Assembly (NCBI RefSeq): GCF_017876435.1
Contig: NZ_JAGIOA010000001.1
Coordinates: forward strand, 1,922,001 to 1,986,000
DNA: 64,000 nt
Direction of reading: 5' to 3'
From: Microbacterium phyllosphaerae
GTDB lineage: Bacteria > Actinomycetota > Actinomycetes > Actinomycetales > Microbacteriaceae
The translations under genes were made by a program, and so were the position numbers. Shown one piece after another: positions 39,455-46,883 of the stretch. The notes beneath the pieces were generated by a model. The model made no database searches, had not been told where the DNA came from, and saw only the letters and a program-made list of their open reading frames with translations. Within the stretch, counting starts at the first letter, position 1, and each line of letters opens with the position of its first letter.

Positions 39455-40681
39455 ATGACACCAACGCGCCACTTCGACCAGTCGTCGAAGCTCAAGAACG
39501 TCCTGTACGAGATCCGTGGAAACACGCTCGTCGAGGCGGCGCGGCTTGAGGCCGAGGGGCACCGCATCCTCAAGCTCAACACGGGGAATCCGGCGATCTT
39601 CGGTTTCGAGGCGCCGCACCAGATCGTGCACGACATGCTCGCAGCGCTTCCGACCGCACACGGGTACAGCGACAGCAAGGGCATCATCTCGGCTCGCCGT
39701 GCTGTCGTCAGCCGCTACGAGGAGATCGAGGGATTCCCTCGTTTCGACCCGGAGGACGTCTTCCTCGGGAACGGCGTCTCCGAGCTCATCACGATGACGA
39801 TGCAGGCGCTCCTCGACGAGGGAGACGAGGTGCTGATCCCGGCACCGGACTACCCGCTGTGGACCGCGATGACGAGTCTCGCCGACGGTACCCCCGTGCA
39901 CTACCTCTGCGACGAGGAGAACGGCTGGCAGCCCGACCTCGAGGACATCCGCTCGAAGATCACTCCGCGGACCAAGGCTCTCGTCATCATCAACCCCAAC
40001 AACCCGACAGGTGTCGTGTACTCGCGCGAGATCCTCGAGGGAATGGTGCAGATCGCGCGTGAGAACCAGCTGCTGCTCCTCTCCGACGAGATCTACGACC
40101 GCATCCTGTTCGACGGGGCCGTCCACATCCCGACCGCGACCCTGGCGCCCGACCTCCTGTGCCTGACCTTCAACGGACTCTCGAAGACCTATCGCGTCGC
40201 CGGCTACCGTTCCGGATGGCTCGTGATCACCGGCCCGCAGTCGCACGCGAAGGGGTTCCTCGAGGGGATCAATCTGCTCGCGTCGACACGGCTCTGCCCC
40301 AACGTCCCGGCACAGTACGCGGTGCAGGCGGCGCTCGGCGGTGTGCAGTCGATCGACTCGCTCATCGCGCCGACCGGTCGGCTGCACGAGCAGCGCGACA
40401 TCGCGTGGGAGGGGCTCGAGTCGATTCCCGGTGTGTCCTGCGTCAAGCCGGAGGGTGCCCTCTACGCGTTCCCGCGCCTCGACCCGAATGTCCACGAGAT
40501 CCGCGACGACGCCAAGCTCGTCTACGATCTCCTCGTGTCGGAGCACATACTGCTCGTGCAGGGAACCGGCTTCAACTGGCCGACCCCGGACCACCTGAGG
40601 CTCGTCACGCTTCCCGAGCCGCGCGTGCTCGCAGAAGCCGTCGAGCGCCTCGGGAATTTCCTCTCGAGCTATCGGCAGTAG
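39455..40681 (+). CDS. PLP-dependent aminotransferase, AlaA/AspC-like
   Basis: 408 residues, fold type I class I/II aminotransferase. LKLNTGNPAIFGFEAP at the N-terminus, VIINPNNPTGVVYS and the Schiff-base lysine K244 in NGLSKTYRVAGYRSGW are present; RLVTLPEPRV carries the carboxylate-binding Arg. The closest recognisable group is the glutamate-pyruvate/alanine aminotransferases. ATG 39455 follows TAGGCT (39443-39448) by 6 bases. Its last 77 bases overlap the end of the convergent CpaE-like gene, so both reading frames share that DNA. Confidence 0.9.
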   Translation: MTPTRHFDQSSKLKNVLYEIRGNTLVEAARLEAEGHRILKLNTGNPAIFGFEAPHQIVHDMLAALPTAHGYSDSKGIISARRAVVSRYEEIEGFPRFDPEDVFLGNGVSELITMTMQALLDEGDEVLIPAPDYPLWTAMTSLADGTPVHYLCDEENGWQPDLEDIRSKITPRTKALVIINPNNPTGVVYSREILEGMVQIARENQLLLLSDEIYDRILFDGAVHIPTATLAPDLLCLTFNGLSKTYRVAGYRSGWLVITGPQSHAKGFLEGINLLASTRLCPNVPAQYAVQAALGGVQSIDSLIAPTGRLHEQRDIAWEGLESIPGVSCVKPEGALYAFPRLDPNVHEIRDDAKLVYDLLVSEHILLVQGTGFNWPTPDHLRLVTLPEPRVLAEAVERLGNFLSSYRQ

Positions 40682-41846
40682 CCGCAGCCGTGCCCTCCGG
40701 GGTGTAGGCGGAGACGAGGCGACGCACGGCTGCGACCAGGGCCGACCGCGGCGTGAGATCGGCCATCGGCCGGGCATGCAGCAGGGCGGCGTCGGCTGCG
40801 CGCTGATCGAACGGCAGGAAGGTGACTTCGGTGATGCCGGCGAAGCGTTCGAGCGTTCGCCGGATCTGCCCGCGAGCGTCGATGCCGAGCGGCCCTGGAC
40901 GGACGCGATTCACCACGATGTGGCTCGACGTCGTGCCGATGAGGCGGCGAAGCTCGGCATGATCCCGGATGAAGCGGCTGATCCCGACCGGATCGGCGGA
41001 TGCGACGGCCACGATCGCATCCGCCTCCTGCAGCGCGGTGACGGTGGCCGCGTGCCTGCGCGGGCCCGTGATGTCGTAGGTGGCCTCGTCGTCGGCGTCG
41101 AAAGCGCCCGACACGTCGACCACGGTCTCCTCGGCCCAGGTGCGGCACGCCGTGAGCGCGGAACGCAGACGATCTGCGGAGAGTTCCGGCCACCGACCGG
41201 GACGATTGATTCCCCCGAGCACGTCGATCTCGCCCGCACTCGTCTCGAGCACGCTCGCCAGACGGGTCAGTTCGGCGGAGTCGAGGGCGCCGAGCTCCGC
41301 GCGTCGGCAGGCTGCGGCGATCCCGGGTGCGTCGTCGCTGAGCCCCAGCAGCAGCGCGAGCGACGGTGCCACGGTGTCCGCATCGACCAGAGCCGTACGG
41401 CGCCCTGTTCTGGCGAGTTCGACAGCGAGCTGGATCGCGATCGTGGAGCGTCCGGGGGAGCCGGCCGGGCCCCAGACAGCGGTGACCCGATGCGGGGCCT
41501 GCGGCGCGGAAGCGATCGCCTCGGGAACATCGGCGATCAGCGCGCGAGCGACCGCCCAGCCGCTCGCATCGGCGGGAAGCGGTGCGGCGAGGCCGTAGCG
41601 CCCCAGGAGTCGGCTGTCGCCGTCGCCGAGGGGAACGATCCGCACAGCCGCCCTGTCGCACGCTGCGATGAACTCGGGTGTCATCACGCGGCGGCTGACG
41701 GCGACGATCACGGCATCGATGTCGGCAGGCAGCGGGAGGACACCACCCGGCGGAGCGATCGCGGCCACGTGGACGCCCTCGATCTCGAGCTCATCAGCCA
41801 GGGCAGAGGCTCGTCCCGGTGGCAGCACCAGCACCACGGAGGTCAT
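40605..41846 (-). CDS. CpaE/MinD-like P-loop protein with atypical Walker A
   Basis: 413 residues. An N-terminal receiver-like or degenerate domain (about 1-120) precedes a SIMIBI P-loop domain with VWGPAGSPGRSTIAIQLAVEL, where the lysine of the usual GKS/T is Arg. LVDADTVAPSLALLLGLSDDAPG is the switch region, and HIVVNRVRPGPLGIDARGQI the adenine-site region. The layout is that of CpaE/septum-site proteins that localise pilus or secretion systems. The upstream partner is a SAF protein (CpaB-like) overlapping by ATGA. No pilus genes are present. The C-terminal 25 residues come from DNA shared with the aminotransferase. Confidence 0.8.
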   Translation of the reverse strand: MTSVVLVLPPGRASALADELEIEGVHVAAIAPPGGVLPLPADIDAVIVAVSRRVMTPEFIAACDRAAVRIVPLGDGDSRLLGRYGLAAPLPADASGWAVARALIADVPEAIASAPQAPHRVTAVWGPAGSPGRSTIAIQLAVELARTGRRTALVDADTVAPSLALLLGLSDDAPGIAAACRRAELGALDSAELTRLASVLETSAGEIDVLGGINRPGRWPELSADRLRSALTACRTWAEETVVDVSGAFDADDEATYDITGPRRHAATVTALQEADAIVAVASADPVGISRFIRDHAELRRLIGTTSSHIVVNRVRPGPLGIDARGQIRRTLERFAGITEVTFLPFDQRAADAALLHARPMADLTPRSALVAAVRRLVSAYTPEGTAAATADSSRGNSRGARRLLRARAAREA

Positions 41847-42466
41847 GGGGTGGATCCGACCGGCACGATCGACAGCACGGAGCCACCGGTGATGGCCGCG
41901 AGCACCTCGGCCACCTCGGCCCGGTCGATGACGACCTCGACCGACGTGCCGCCGGCGGCGAGCATCGCGTCGGTCGTGATGACCGACGCGACGGTCGCAT
42001 CGGCCACGAGGATGCGGGGCGCGTCGAGGGTGCCCTCGTCGTCGTCCAGTGGCGGTGCATGCCACAGCTCGACGACCGTGCCTGCCTCGACGTCCGCGGG
42101 TATTCCGGTACTGCTCTCCACGACGATCGTCGTCGTCCGGCTGTCGTCCGCATCCTCTGTCGAGGAGCCGGCCATCAGCTCGCCTGACGCGATGGTGCGC
42201 GACGCCACGAGTCCGGGGCGGAGGTCCTGCGGGGCGAGATAGCGATCTGCGATGGTGCCGAGACCGACGTCGACGACGCGGAAGTCTCCGGAGACGAGAG
42301 CCTCGCCTCTGACGATCGTCCGGGTCGCCTGGAGCACAGGAGTGGTCGGCCCCGACGCGGTGACGACGGCCCAGACGCCGCCGATCGAGAGCACGACCAG
42401 CACGATGCCGATGAGGAAGCGGACGTCGCCCCAGAAGGCGCGCCGAGTACGGGCGAACTTGTTCAT
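41843..42466 (-). CDS. SAF-domain membrane protein (CpaB/FlgA-like)
   Basis: 207 residues. One N-terminal transmembrane helix (about 13-35) is followed by an extracytoplasmic SAF domain beginning LQATRTIVRGEALVSGDFRVVDVGLG and a C-terminal beta region with AAGGTSVEVVIDRAEVAEVLAA. SAF proteins of this size pair with the CpaE-like ATPase encoded next, to which it is coupled by ATGA. Role unknown; Flp-pilus assembly is the known use of relatives. ATG 42466 is chosen, with an in-frame start at 42496 as alternative. Confidence 0.82.
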   Translation of the reverse strand: MNKFARTRRAFWGDVRFLIGIVLVVLSIGGVWAVVTASGPTTPVLQATRTIVRGEALVSGDFRVVDVGLGTIADRYLAPQDLRPGLVASRTIASGELMAGSSTEDADDSRTTTIVVESSTGIPADVEAGTVVELWHAPPLDDDEGTLDAPRILVADATVASVITTDAMLAAGGTSVEVVIDRAEVAEVLAAITGGSVLSIVPVGSTP

Positions 42467-42505
42467 TGCGACATGGTCACAGATATCGCTCAGCACGCTC
42501 GAGAC

Positions 42506-42514
42506 TTATCCACA
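42506..42514 (+). promoter_or_regulatory. DnaA-box-like element TTATCCACA
   Basis: Exact TTATCCACA, the consensus high-affinity DnaA box, in the gap between the SAF gene and the HTH gene. A second copy is at 43482-43490. Confidence 0.4.
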
Positions 42515-42563
42515 GCATGCGCGAGGTGCGGGTGCGTCAGTGCGGTGGGGGGAGAATGGGACG

Positions 42564-42842
42564 ATGCCTGACTCATCCTCGACCGCACCGCGCTTCCTTG
42601 CGCCGTCGCAGGTGGCCGAGCTGCTCAGCATCGAGGTGGACGAGGTCATCGAGCTCGTCTATCAGGGGCGTCTTCGAGGGTCGAAGCTCGGTTCGCCCGC
42701 GAGGTGGCGCATCGAGGAGTCGAGCCTCTCGGAGTACCTCGATGAACAGTCCGAAGAGGCCAGGCGGATCGCACTCTGGCACCAGGCGAACGAGGCGAGC
42801 TTCCCGGAGGTATGGGGCACCTCGCGCCGTCAGGGCATCTGA
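42564..42842 (+). CDS. BldC-like MerR-type HTH DNA-binding protein
   Basis: 92 residues, single small winged-helix domain: FLAPSQVAELLSIEVDEVIELVYQGRLRGSKLGSPARWRIEESSLSEYLDE. This is the excisionase/BldC type of MerR fold, with the recognition helix and wing intact and no effector domain. BldC in Streptomyces is a developmental regulator that binds head-to-tail on DNA. GGGGGGAG precedes ATG 42564. It is divergent from the SAF gene and its end overlaps the convergent downstream gene by 13 bases. Excisionase is an alternative, but there is no integrase nearby. Confidence 0.85.
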   Translation: MPDSSSTAPRFLAPSQVAELLSIEVDEVIELVYQGRLRGSKLGSPARWRIEESSLSEYLDEQSEEARRIALWHQANEASFPEVWGTSRRQGI

Positions 42843-43441
42843 TCGCCGACGGTCTGGACCGATGTCACGGCCGCGAACGGGATGATCCGGAAGCCGCGGA
42901 CGGCTGAGGCCGTTCGGGCATCGCCCGGGTCGTGCAGCGCCAGATCGAGATGATCGGCACCCGCTCGATCGACTGTTCCGTGGAAGTCGGATCCGTCGAT
43001 GCTGACGACCCTGACGGGTACGCGCCGACGTCCGAGGTCACGGAGGACGAACCCCAGCGACATCCGCTCGCGGAGGACGGGCGCGGACGCCTCCGAATCC
43101 TCGAGGCTGGCGAGCAGCAGACCGTGGTCGATGCTGAGACCCCGCACGGCATGCAGGGGCAGGATCCGTGTGGATCGTCGGGCGGAGGCGTCTTCTGTCT
43201 CGATCATGGCCGCCGCGACCCAATCGGAACCCAGCGAGTGCAGCCGCGCCCGGATGCGCATGCCCCCGGGAAGATCTATGGTCGCGGGAGCGGCCGAGGC
43301 ACACAGGACTCGGAGCCGGCTGCGCAGCTCGAGGCGCGAGACGCGCAGCCGCTCCGACTCCGCGTCCAGCGCCGCGCGCTCGCTTTCCCACTCCGAGGCC
43401 AGCTGGCCCTCGAGGTCTTCGAACAGTCGATCCCAGTGCAC
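42830..43441 (-). CDS. Hypothetical cytoplasmic protein, family not recognised
   Basis: 203 residues. N-terminal helix HWDRLFEDLEGQLASEWESERAALDAESERLRVSRL is a strong coiled-coil candidate; the rest is predicted beta-rich, with a small SH3- or LSm-like repeat IRARLHSLGSDWVAAAMIET and VPVRVVSIDGSDFHGTVDRAGADHLDLAL. No catalytic motif. GTG 43441 is chosen because TACGGT ends 7 bases upstream; ATG 43474 and 43498 in the same frame are alternatives. It overlaps the convergent HTH gene by 13 bases and faces the Rv3235-family gene. Confidence 0.7.
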   Translation of the reverse strand: MHWDRLFEDLEGQLASEWESERAALDAESERLRVSRLELRSRLRVLCASAAPATIDLPGGMRIRARLHSLGSDWVAAAMIETEDASARRSTRILPLHAVRGLSIDHGLLLASLEDSEASAPVLRERMSLGFVLRDLGRRRVPVRVVSIDGSDFHGTVDRAGADHLDLALHDPGDARTASAVRGFRIIPFAAVTSVQTVGDQMP

Positions 43442-43481
43442 GCGCCCCACCGTAAATGATGTGGACGGCACCATGTACGAG

Positions 43482-43490
43482 TTATCCACA
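43482..43490 (+). promoter_or_regulatory. DnaA-box-like element TTATCCACA (second copy)
   Basis: Exact match to the consensus DnaA box in the divergent region between the hypothetical gene and the Rv3235-family gene, about 970 bases from the first copy. Confidence 0.4.
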
Positions 43491-43569
43491 TAGATCACGA
43501 AACCGAGCTGGACGGCCTTCTGGTGCGTGCTCTACTGGGCGCAGTCTTCCCCGATGGAGAGTGCCACAG

Positions 43570-43956
43570 ATGACGCTTCACGAGTACTTCGCCGCGCAAC
43601 CGACGCCCCGCGCCGAGCTGCCCGATCCGCAACCGCTGCTGCGGAGCCTGACGCAGGGCGTGCTCGAAGTGCTCGCGGGGATCAGAGAAGTCGATCAGCT
43701 CGCCCGCTGGTTCAACGAGGATGCGTACCGGAGTCTGGTGACGCGGGCGAACCTGTCGGCGAGGGCGCGCAGCGCGAGGGGGGTCTCGCCTGCGCGCCCG
43801 ACGTTCGAGATACTCTCCATCCGAGTGACCGAGCCCGTCGACGGCAAGGTCGAGGCCGTGGTCGTGGTCGCCGGTCCCGGGCGGACGCGAGCGGTCGCGA
43901 TCCGTCTCGAGGGCCTGGACCGTCGTTGGCGAGCGACGTCGCTGGCGGTTCTCTGA
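43570..43956 (+). CDS. Rv3235-family protein
   Basis: 128 residues. Low-complexity N-terminus, a helix LTQGVLEVLAGIREVDQLARWFNEDAYRSLVTRANLSARAR, then a beta region with RPTFEILSIRVTEPVDGKVEAVVVV and a final RRWRATSLAVL. This pattern is the Rv3235 family, which is found next to secA in mycobacteria and has unknown function. ATG 43570 has GGAGAG 8-9 bases upstream. Confidence 0.8.
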   Translation: MTLHEYFAAQPTPRAELPDPQPLLRSLTQGVLEVLAGIREVDQLARWFNEDAYRSLVTRANLSARARSARGVSPARPTFEILSIRVTEPVDGKVEAVVVVAGPGRTRAVAIRLEGLDRRWRATSLAVL

Positions 43957-43980
43957 GCCGACTCGCTCTAGGCTGGGGAT

Positions 43981-45465
43981 GTGTCAACCCTCAGCGATCT
44001 CGCCCATGCCCAGGGCCTTCTGACCGACAACGATGTGGAGTGGCTGCATCGCCTCGCCGGTGACGGCCAGCTCCTCGCCGATCTCGCATCGGCGGACATC
44101 GTGGTCTGGCTCCAGACCGACGACGGCTCGTTCGTCGCCGTGGCGCATGCGCGGCCGAGCGGCGCGGCGACCCTGTTCTACCGTGACATCGTCGGCGAGC
44201 GAGTGCGTCCGCAGTGGCGCACCCAGGTGCAGGGCGCGTTCGACTCCGCAGAGATCGTGGACTCGTCCTCTCCCGATTGGTTCGAGGAGACTCCGACGCG
44301 AGTCCGTGCGGTGCCCATCGTCAACGAGAGACACGGTGGTGACCGTCAGACGACGGTCATCGGGGTGGTCACCCGGCACACGAACCTCGGCGAGGCGCGG
44401 ACTCCGTCCCGACAGCAGATCACCTTCGACGAGTGCGCGAACGACATCTTCCGGATGATCGCCGACGGCAGCTTCCCCGACCCCGCTGCTCCGACATCGC
44501 CCCGTCGCGGCGCTCCGCGGGCATCCGACGGACTCATCCGCATCGACGTCGACGGCATCACCACCTTCGCGAGTCCGAACGCCCTCTCGGCTTTCAACCG
44601 CATGGGGTTCGATGATGAACTCGAGGGCGAATCGCTCGCCGAGGTCACTACGCGCCTCGTCCCGCCTTCCCGTCAGGTCGACGAGTCCCTGCCGGTGGTC
44701 GTGACCGGACGGGCGCCGTGGCGCACGGACATCGAGGCGCGTGGCGTCACGGTGTCGTTGCGTGCGATCCCGTTGAAAGACCACGGAACGCGAATCGGTG
44801 CCATCCTGCTGTGCCGTGATGTGTCGGAGCTCCGCCATCAGGAGCAGGAGCTCATCACCAAGGACGCGACGATCCGCGAGATCCACCATCGTGTGAAGAA
44901 CAACCTGCAGACGGTGGCATCGCTGTTGCGCATCCAAGCGCGACGCACGCATTCGGATGAAGCACGCGAGGCGCTGACCCAGGCGATGCGACGTGTCGAT
45001 TCGATCGCCGTCGTGCACGACACGCTCGCCCAGGGACTCACGCAGAAGGTCGACTTCGACGAGGTCTTCCACCGTGTGCTGAAACTCGTGGCGGAGGTCG
45101 CCTCGGCGCCGAACACCCGAGCACGCACTCAGTCGACCGGTCGCTTCGGCGTGCTGCCGAGCGAGTACGCGACGCCGCTCGCCCTGGCGCTCACGGAGGT
45201 CGTCACCAACGCGGTCGAGCACGGGCTCGCGGGTCAGGAGGGGATGGTCACGATCGACGCCGCGCGTACCGAGGAGAACCTCCGGGTCACGGTGCGCGAC
45301 ACCGGAAGCGGGCTGCCCGAGGGGCGGATCGGTCAGGGACTCGGCACGCAGATCATCAGGACTCTCATCCAGGGCGAGCTCAGCGGCTCCATCGAGTGGC
45401 GGGGGAGCGAGGGCGAGGGCACGGAGGTCGTCATCGACATCCCGCTTCGCTGGCTCACGAAATAG
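43981..45465 (+). CDS. pdtaS: Sensor histidine kinase, PdtaS-like
   Basis: 494 residues with no transmembrane segment. A GAF domain (about 1-150) and a PAS domain (about 185-285) precede the HisKA_2 domain with IREIHHRVKNNLQTVASLLRIQARR (H302/H303) and an ATPase domain (EVVTNAVEHGL, DTGSGLPEGRIGQGLGTQII). PdtaS is a cytosolic kinase that phosphorylates the ANTAR regulator PdtaR, acting on RNA antitermination. The partner is not in this window. TAGGCT (43969-43974) ends 6 bases before the GTG start. A long hairpin separates it from convergent whiB1, its neighbour also in mycobacteria. Confidence 0.92.
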   Translation: MSTLSDLAHAQGLLTDNDVEWLHRLAGDGQLLADLASADIVVWLQTDDGSFVAVAHARPSGAATLFYRDIVGERVRPQWRTQVQGAFDSAEIVDSSSPDWFEETPTRVRAVPIVNERHGGDRQTTVIGVVTRHTNLGEARTPSRQQITFDECANDIFRMIADGSFPDPAAPTSPRRGAPRASDGLIRIDVDGITTFASPNALSAFNRMGFDDELEGESLAEVTTRLVPPSRQVDESLPVVVTGRAPWRTDIEARGVTVSLRAIPLKDHGTRIGAILLCRDVSELRHQEQELITKDATIREIHHRVKNNLQTVASLLRIQARRTHSDEAREALTQAMRRVDSIAVVHDTLAQGLTQKVDFDEVFHRVLKLVAEVASAPNTRARTQSTGRFGVLPSEYATPLALALTEVVTNAVEHGLAGQEGMVTIDAARTEENLRVTVRDTGSGLPEGRIGQGLGTQIIRTLIQGELSGSIEWRGSEGEGTEVVIDIPLRWLTK

Positions 45466-45480
45466 CGACCACCGACCGGA

Positions 45481-45525
45481 TACGACAAGGCGGCCCGAGA
45501 CATCGTCTCGGGCCGCCTTGTCGTA
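45481..45525. terminator. Bidirectional terminator between pdtaS and whiB1
   Basis: A perfect 21-bp inverted repeat (TACGACAAGGCGGCCCGAGAC and its complement) with loop ATC lies between the two convergent genes. The stem is one of the longest perfect hairpins in the window. Confidence 0.92.
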
Positions 45526-45528
45526 TGT

Positions 45529-45777
45529 TCAGGAAGCGCGGCGGGCGCGCGCGGCGCGGCGCTTGAGTGCGCGGCGCTCGTCTTCGGAGAGGCCGCCCCA
45601 CACGCCCGAGTCCTGGCTGGACTCCAGGGCGTACTGCAGGCAGATCTCGGTCACCGTGCAGGTGGCGCAAACGGTCTTCGCCTTCTCGATCTGGTCGACG
45701 GCCGGGCCGGTGTTCCCTACGGGGAAGAACAGCTCGGGATCGACAGTCAAGCAGGCGGCCTTGTCGCGCCAGTCCAT
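45529..45777 (-). CDS. whiB1: WhiB-family transcription factor, WhiB1 type
   Basis: 82 residues. Cluster ligands C9, C37, C40 and C46, GVWGG turn at 58-62 and an Arg-rich C-terminus RRALKRRAARARR. The short N-terminus MDWRDKAACLTVDPELFFPVG is that of WhiB1, an essential, NO-sensitive iron-sulfur regulator that binds the housekeeping sigma factor in mycobacteria. ATG 45777 has GAGGAG 6 bases upstream; an in-frame ATG at 45810 is less likely. It sits beside pdtaS as Rv3219 sits beside Rv3220c. Confidence 0.94.
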   Translation of the reverse strand: MDWRDKAACLTVDPELFFPVGNTGPAVDQIEKAKTVCATCTVTEICLQYALESSQDSGVWGGLSEDERRALKRRAARARRAS

Positions 45778-45961
45778 GGGGGCTCCTCGGTGTGGATTTT
45801 CGTGCATCATCGCAATGCGACGACTCGGATTTCGGGTGCAGATCGGGTTCAGCTACCCTGTATGAGATACGGACGGATGCCCGCATTCTGTGATGCGGGC
45901 GTTGAGCCCGCCCCACGCCGCTGTGGGAGCACATGACGCTGTCTATTCTGTTACATGAAAC

Positions 45962-45984
45962 CGGCGAAATCAAGGGTTTCGCCG
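45962..45984 (+). other. Leader hairpin upstream of the small membrane-protein gene
   Basis: CGGCGAAA (45962-45969) and TTTCGCCG (45977-45984) can form an 8-bp stem with a 7-base loop in the likely 5' leader. Role unknown. Confidence 0.35.
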
Positions 45985-46013
45985 CTTCTCATTCGATTCT
46001 CAGGAGACACATC

Positions 46014-46397
46014 GTGCGCTCACCCGGCCTCGCCCTGGCAGCTGCGGCGGTCCTCGCAATCGAGGGGGCTGCGCTCCTCGTGATCGCTCTGATCGAGGTC
46101 TTCGGTCTCGGGGCAGGCGATGCGTCCTCGCTGCCGACAGCGCTCGCCCTCATCGTCCTGACGCTGATCGGAGCCGTCGCACTCGTGGCCTTCGCGATCG
46201 GCACCAGATCAGGACGGTCTTGGGCACGTTCCGGTGGCGTGGTCTTCCAGGTGCTCGCGATCGCCATCGCCCTGGCTTCGCTCACGATCCAGCCGATCGC
46301 ATGGGCGTTCACGTTCGGGGTCGGGCTCCCGGCGCTGCTCGGCTTCGTGCTGCTGATCGCGAGCACTCGCGCGGAGAACGAACGCCCCGCGGAGTGA
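46014..46397 (+). CDS. Small four-helix membrane protein, function unknown
   Basis: 127 residues, almost entirely hydrophobic with four predicted helices: LALAAAAVLAIEGAALLVIAL, ALALIVLTLIGAVALVAFAI, GGVVFQVLAIAIALASLTI and FTFGVGLPALLGFVLLIAS. The ends are short and cytoplasmic. GTG 46014 follows AGGAG at good spacing; upstream in-frame ATG candidates lack a site. Monocistronic, convergent with bcp at a 3-base gap. No family recognised beyond small integral membrane proteins of this lineage. Confidence 0.7.
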   Translation: MRSPGLALAAAAVLAIEGAALLVIALIEVFGLGAGDASSLPTALALIVLTLIGAVALVAFAIGTRSGRSWARSGGVVFQVLAIAIALASLTIQPIAWAFTFGVGLPALLGFVLLIASTRAENERPAE

Positions 46398-46400
46398 CGC

Positions 46401-46874
46401 TCAGGCGTCGATGCCGAGCAGTCTGCGCAGACGTGCGACGTGGCCGGTGGCCTTGACGTTGTACTGGGCGAGCGTGATCGATCCCGACTCGTCGAGCACG
46501 AAGGTCGAGCGCAGCACGCCTTTGACCTTCTTCCCGTAGTTCATCTTCTCGCCCCACGCCCCGTAGGCCGTGTGCACAGCGTGATCGGGGTCGCTGAGGA
46601 GCGTGAAGGTCAGGCCGTCGCGTTCACGGAACTTCGCGAGCGTGGCGGGCTCGTCGCGGGAGATCCCGATCACCCGGTAGCCGGCGCCCTGCAACGACGA
46701 GATGCTGTCGCGGAAGTCGCACGCCTGAGTCGTGCAGCCCGGCGTCATGGCGGCGGGGTAGAAGTAGAGCACGGTCTTCTGCCCGCGCAGATCCTCGAGG
46801 CGGACGGGCGAACCGTCCTGGTCGAGCAGGGTGAAGTCGGGGGCAGTGGTTCCGGGTTCGAGGCGCACAGTCAC
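46401..46874 (-). CDS. bcp: Thioredoxin-dependent peroxiredoxin (Bcp/PrxQ)
   Basis: 157 residues, thiol peroxidase that reduces hydroperoxides with thioredoxin. C47 is the peroxidatic and C52 the resolving cysteine in PGCTTQACDFRD, and YFYPAAMTPGC is the catalytic loop, as in atypical 2-Cys PrxQ. GTG 46874 has TAGGCT ending 6 bases upstream on this strand, consistent with a leaderless mRNA. It follows rsgA at 10 bases on the same strand, but has its own promoter by that criterion. Confidence 0.94.
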   Translation of the reverse strand: MTVRLEPGTTAPDFTLLDQDGSPVRLEDLRGQKTVLYFYPAAMTPGCTTQACDFRDSISSLQGAGYRVIGISRDEPATLAKFRERDGLTFTLLSDPDHAVHTAYGAWGEKMNYGKKVKGVLRSTFVLDESGSITLAQYNVKATGHVARLRRLLGIDA

Positions 46875-46883
46875 GGCTCCAGC

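Noticed and set aside
42564..42842. Excisionase of a prophage or integrative element
   Set aside because: The HTH fold is shared with excisionases, but there is no integrase or attachment site, and BldC-like proteins are common in actinobacterial cores.
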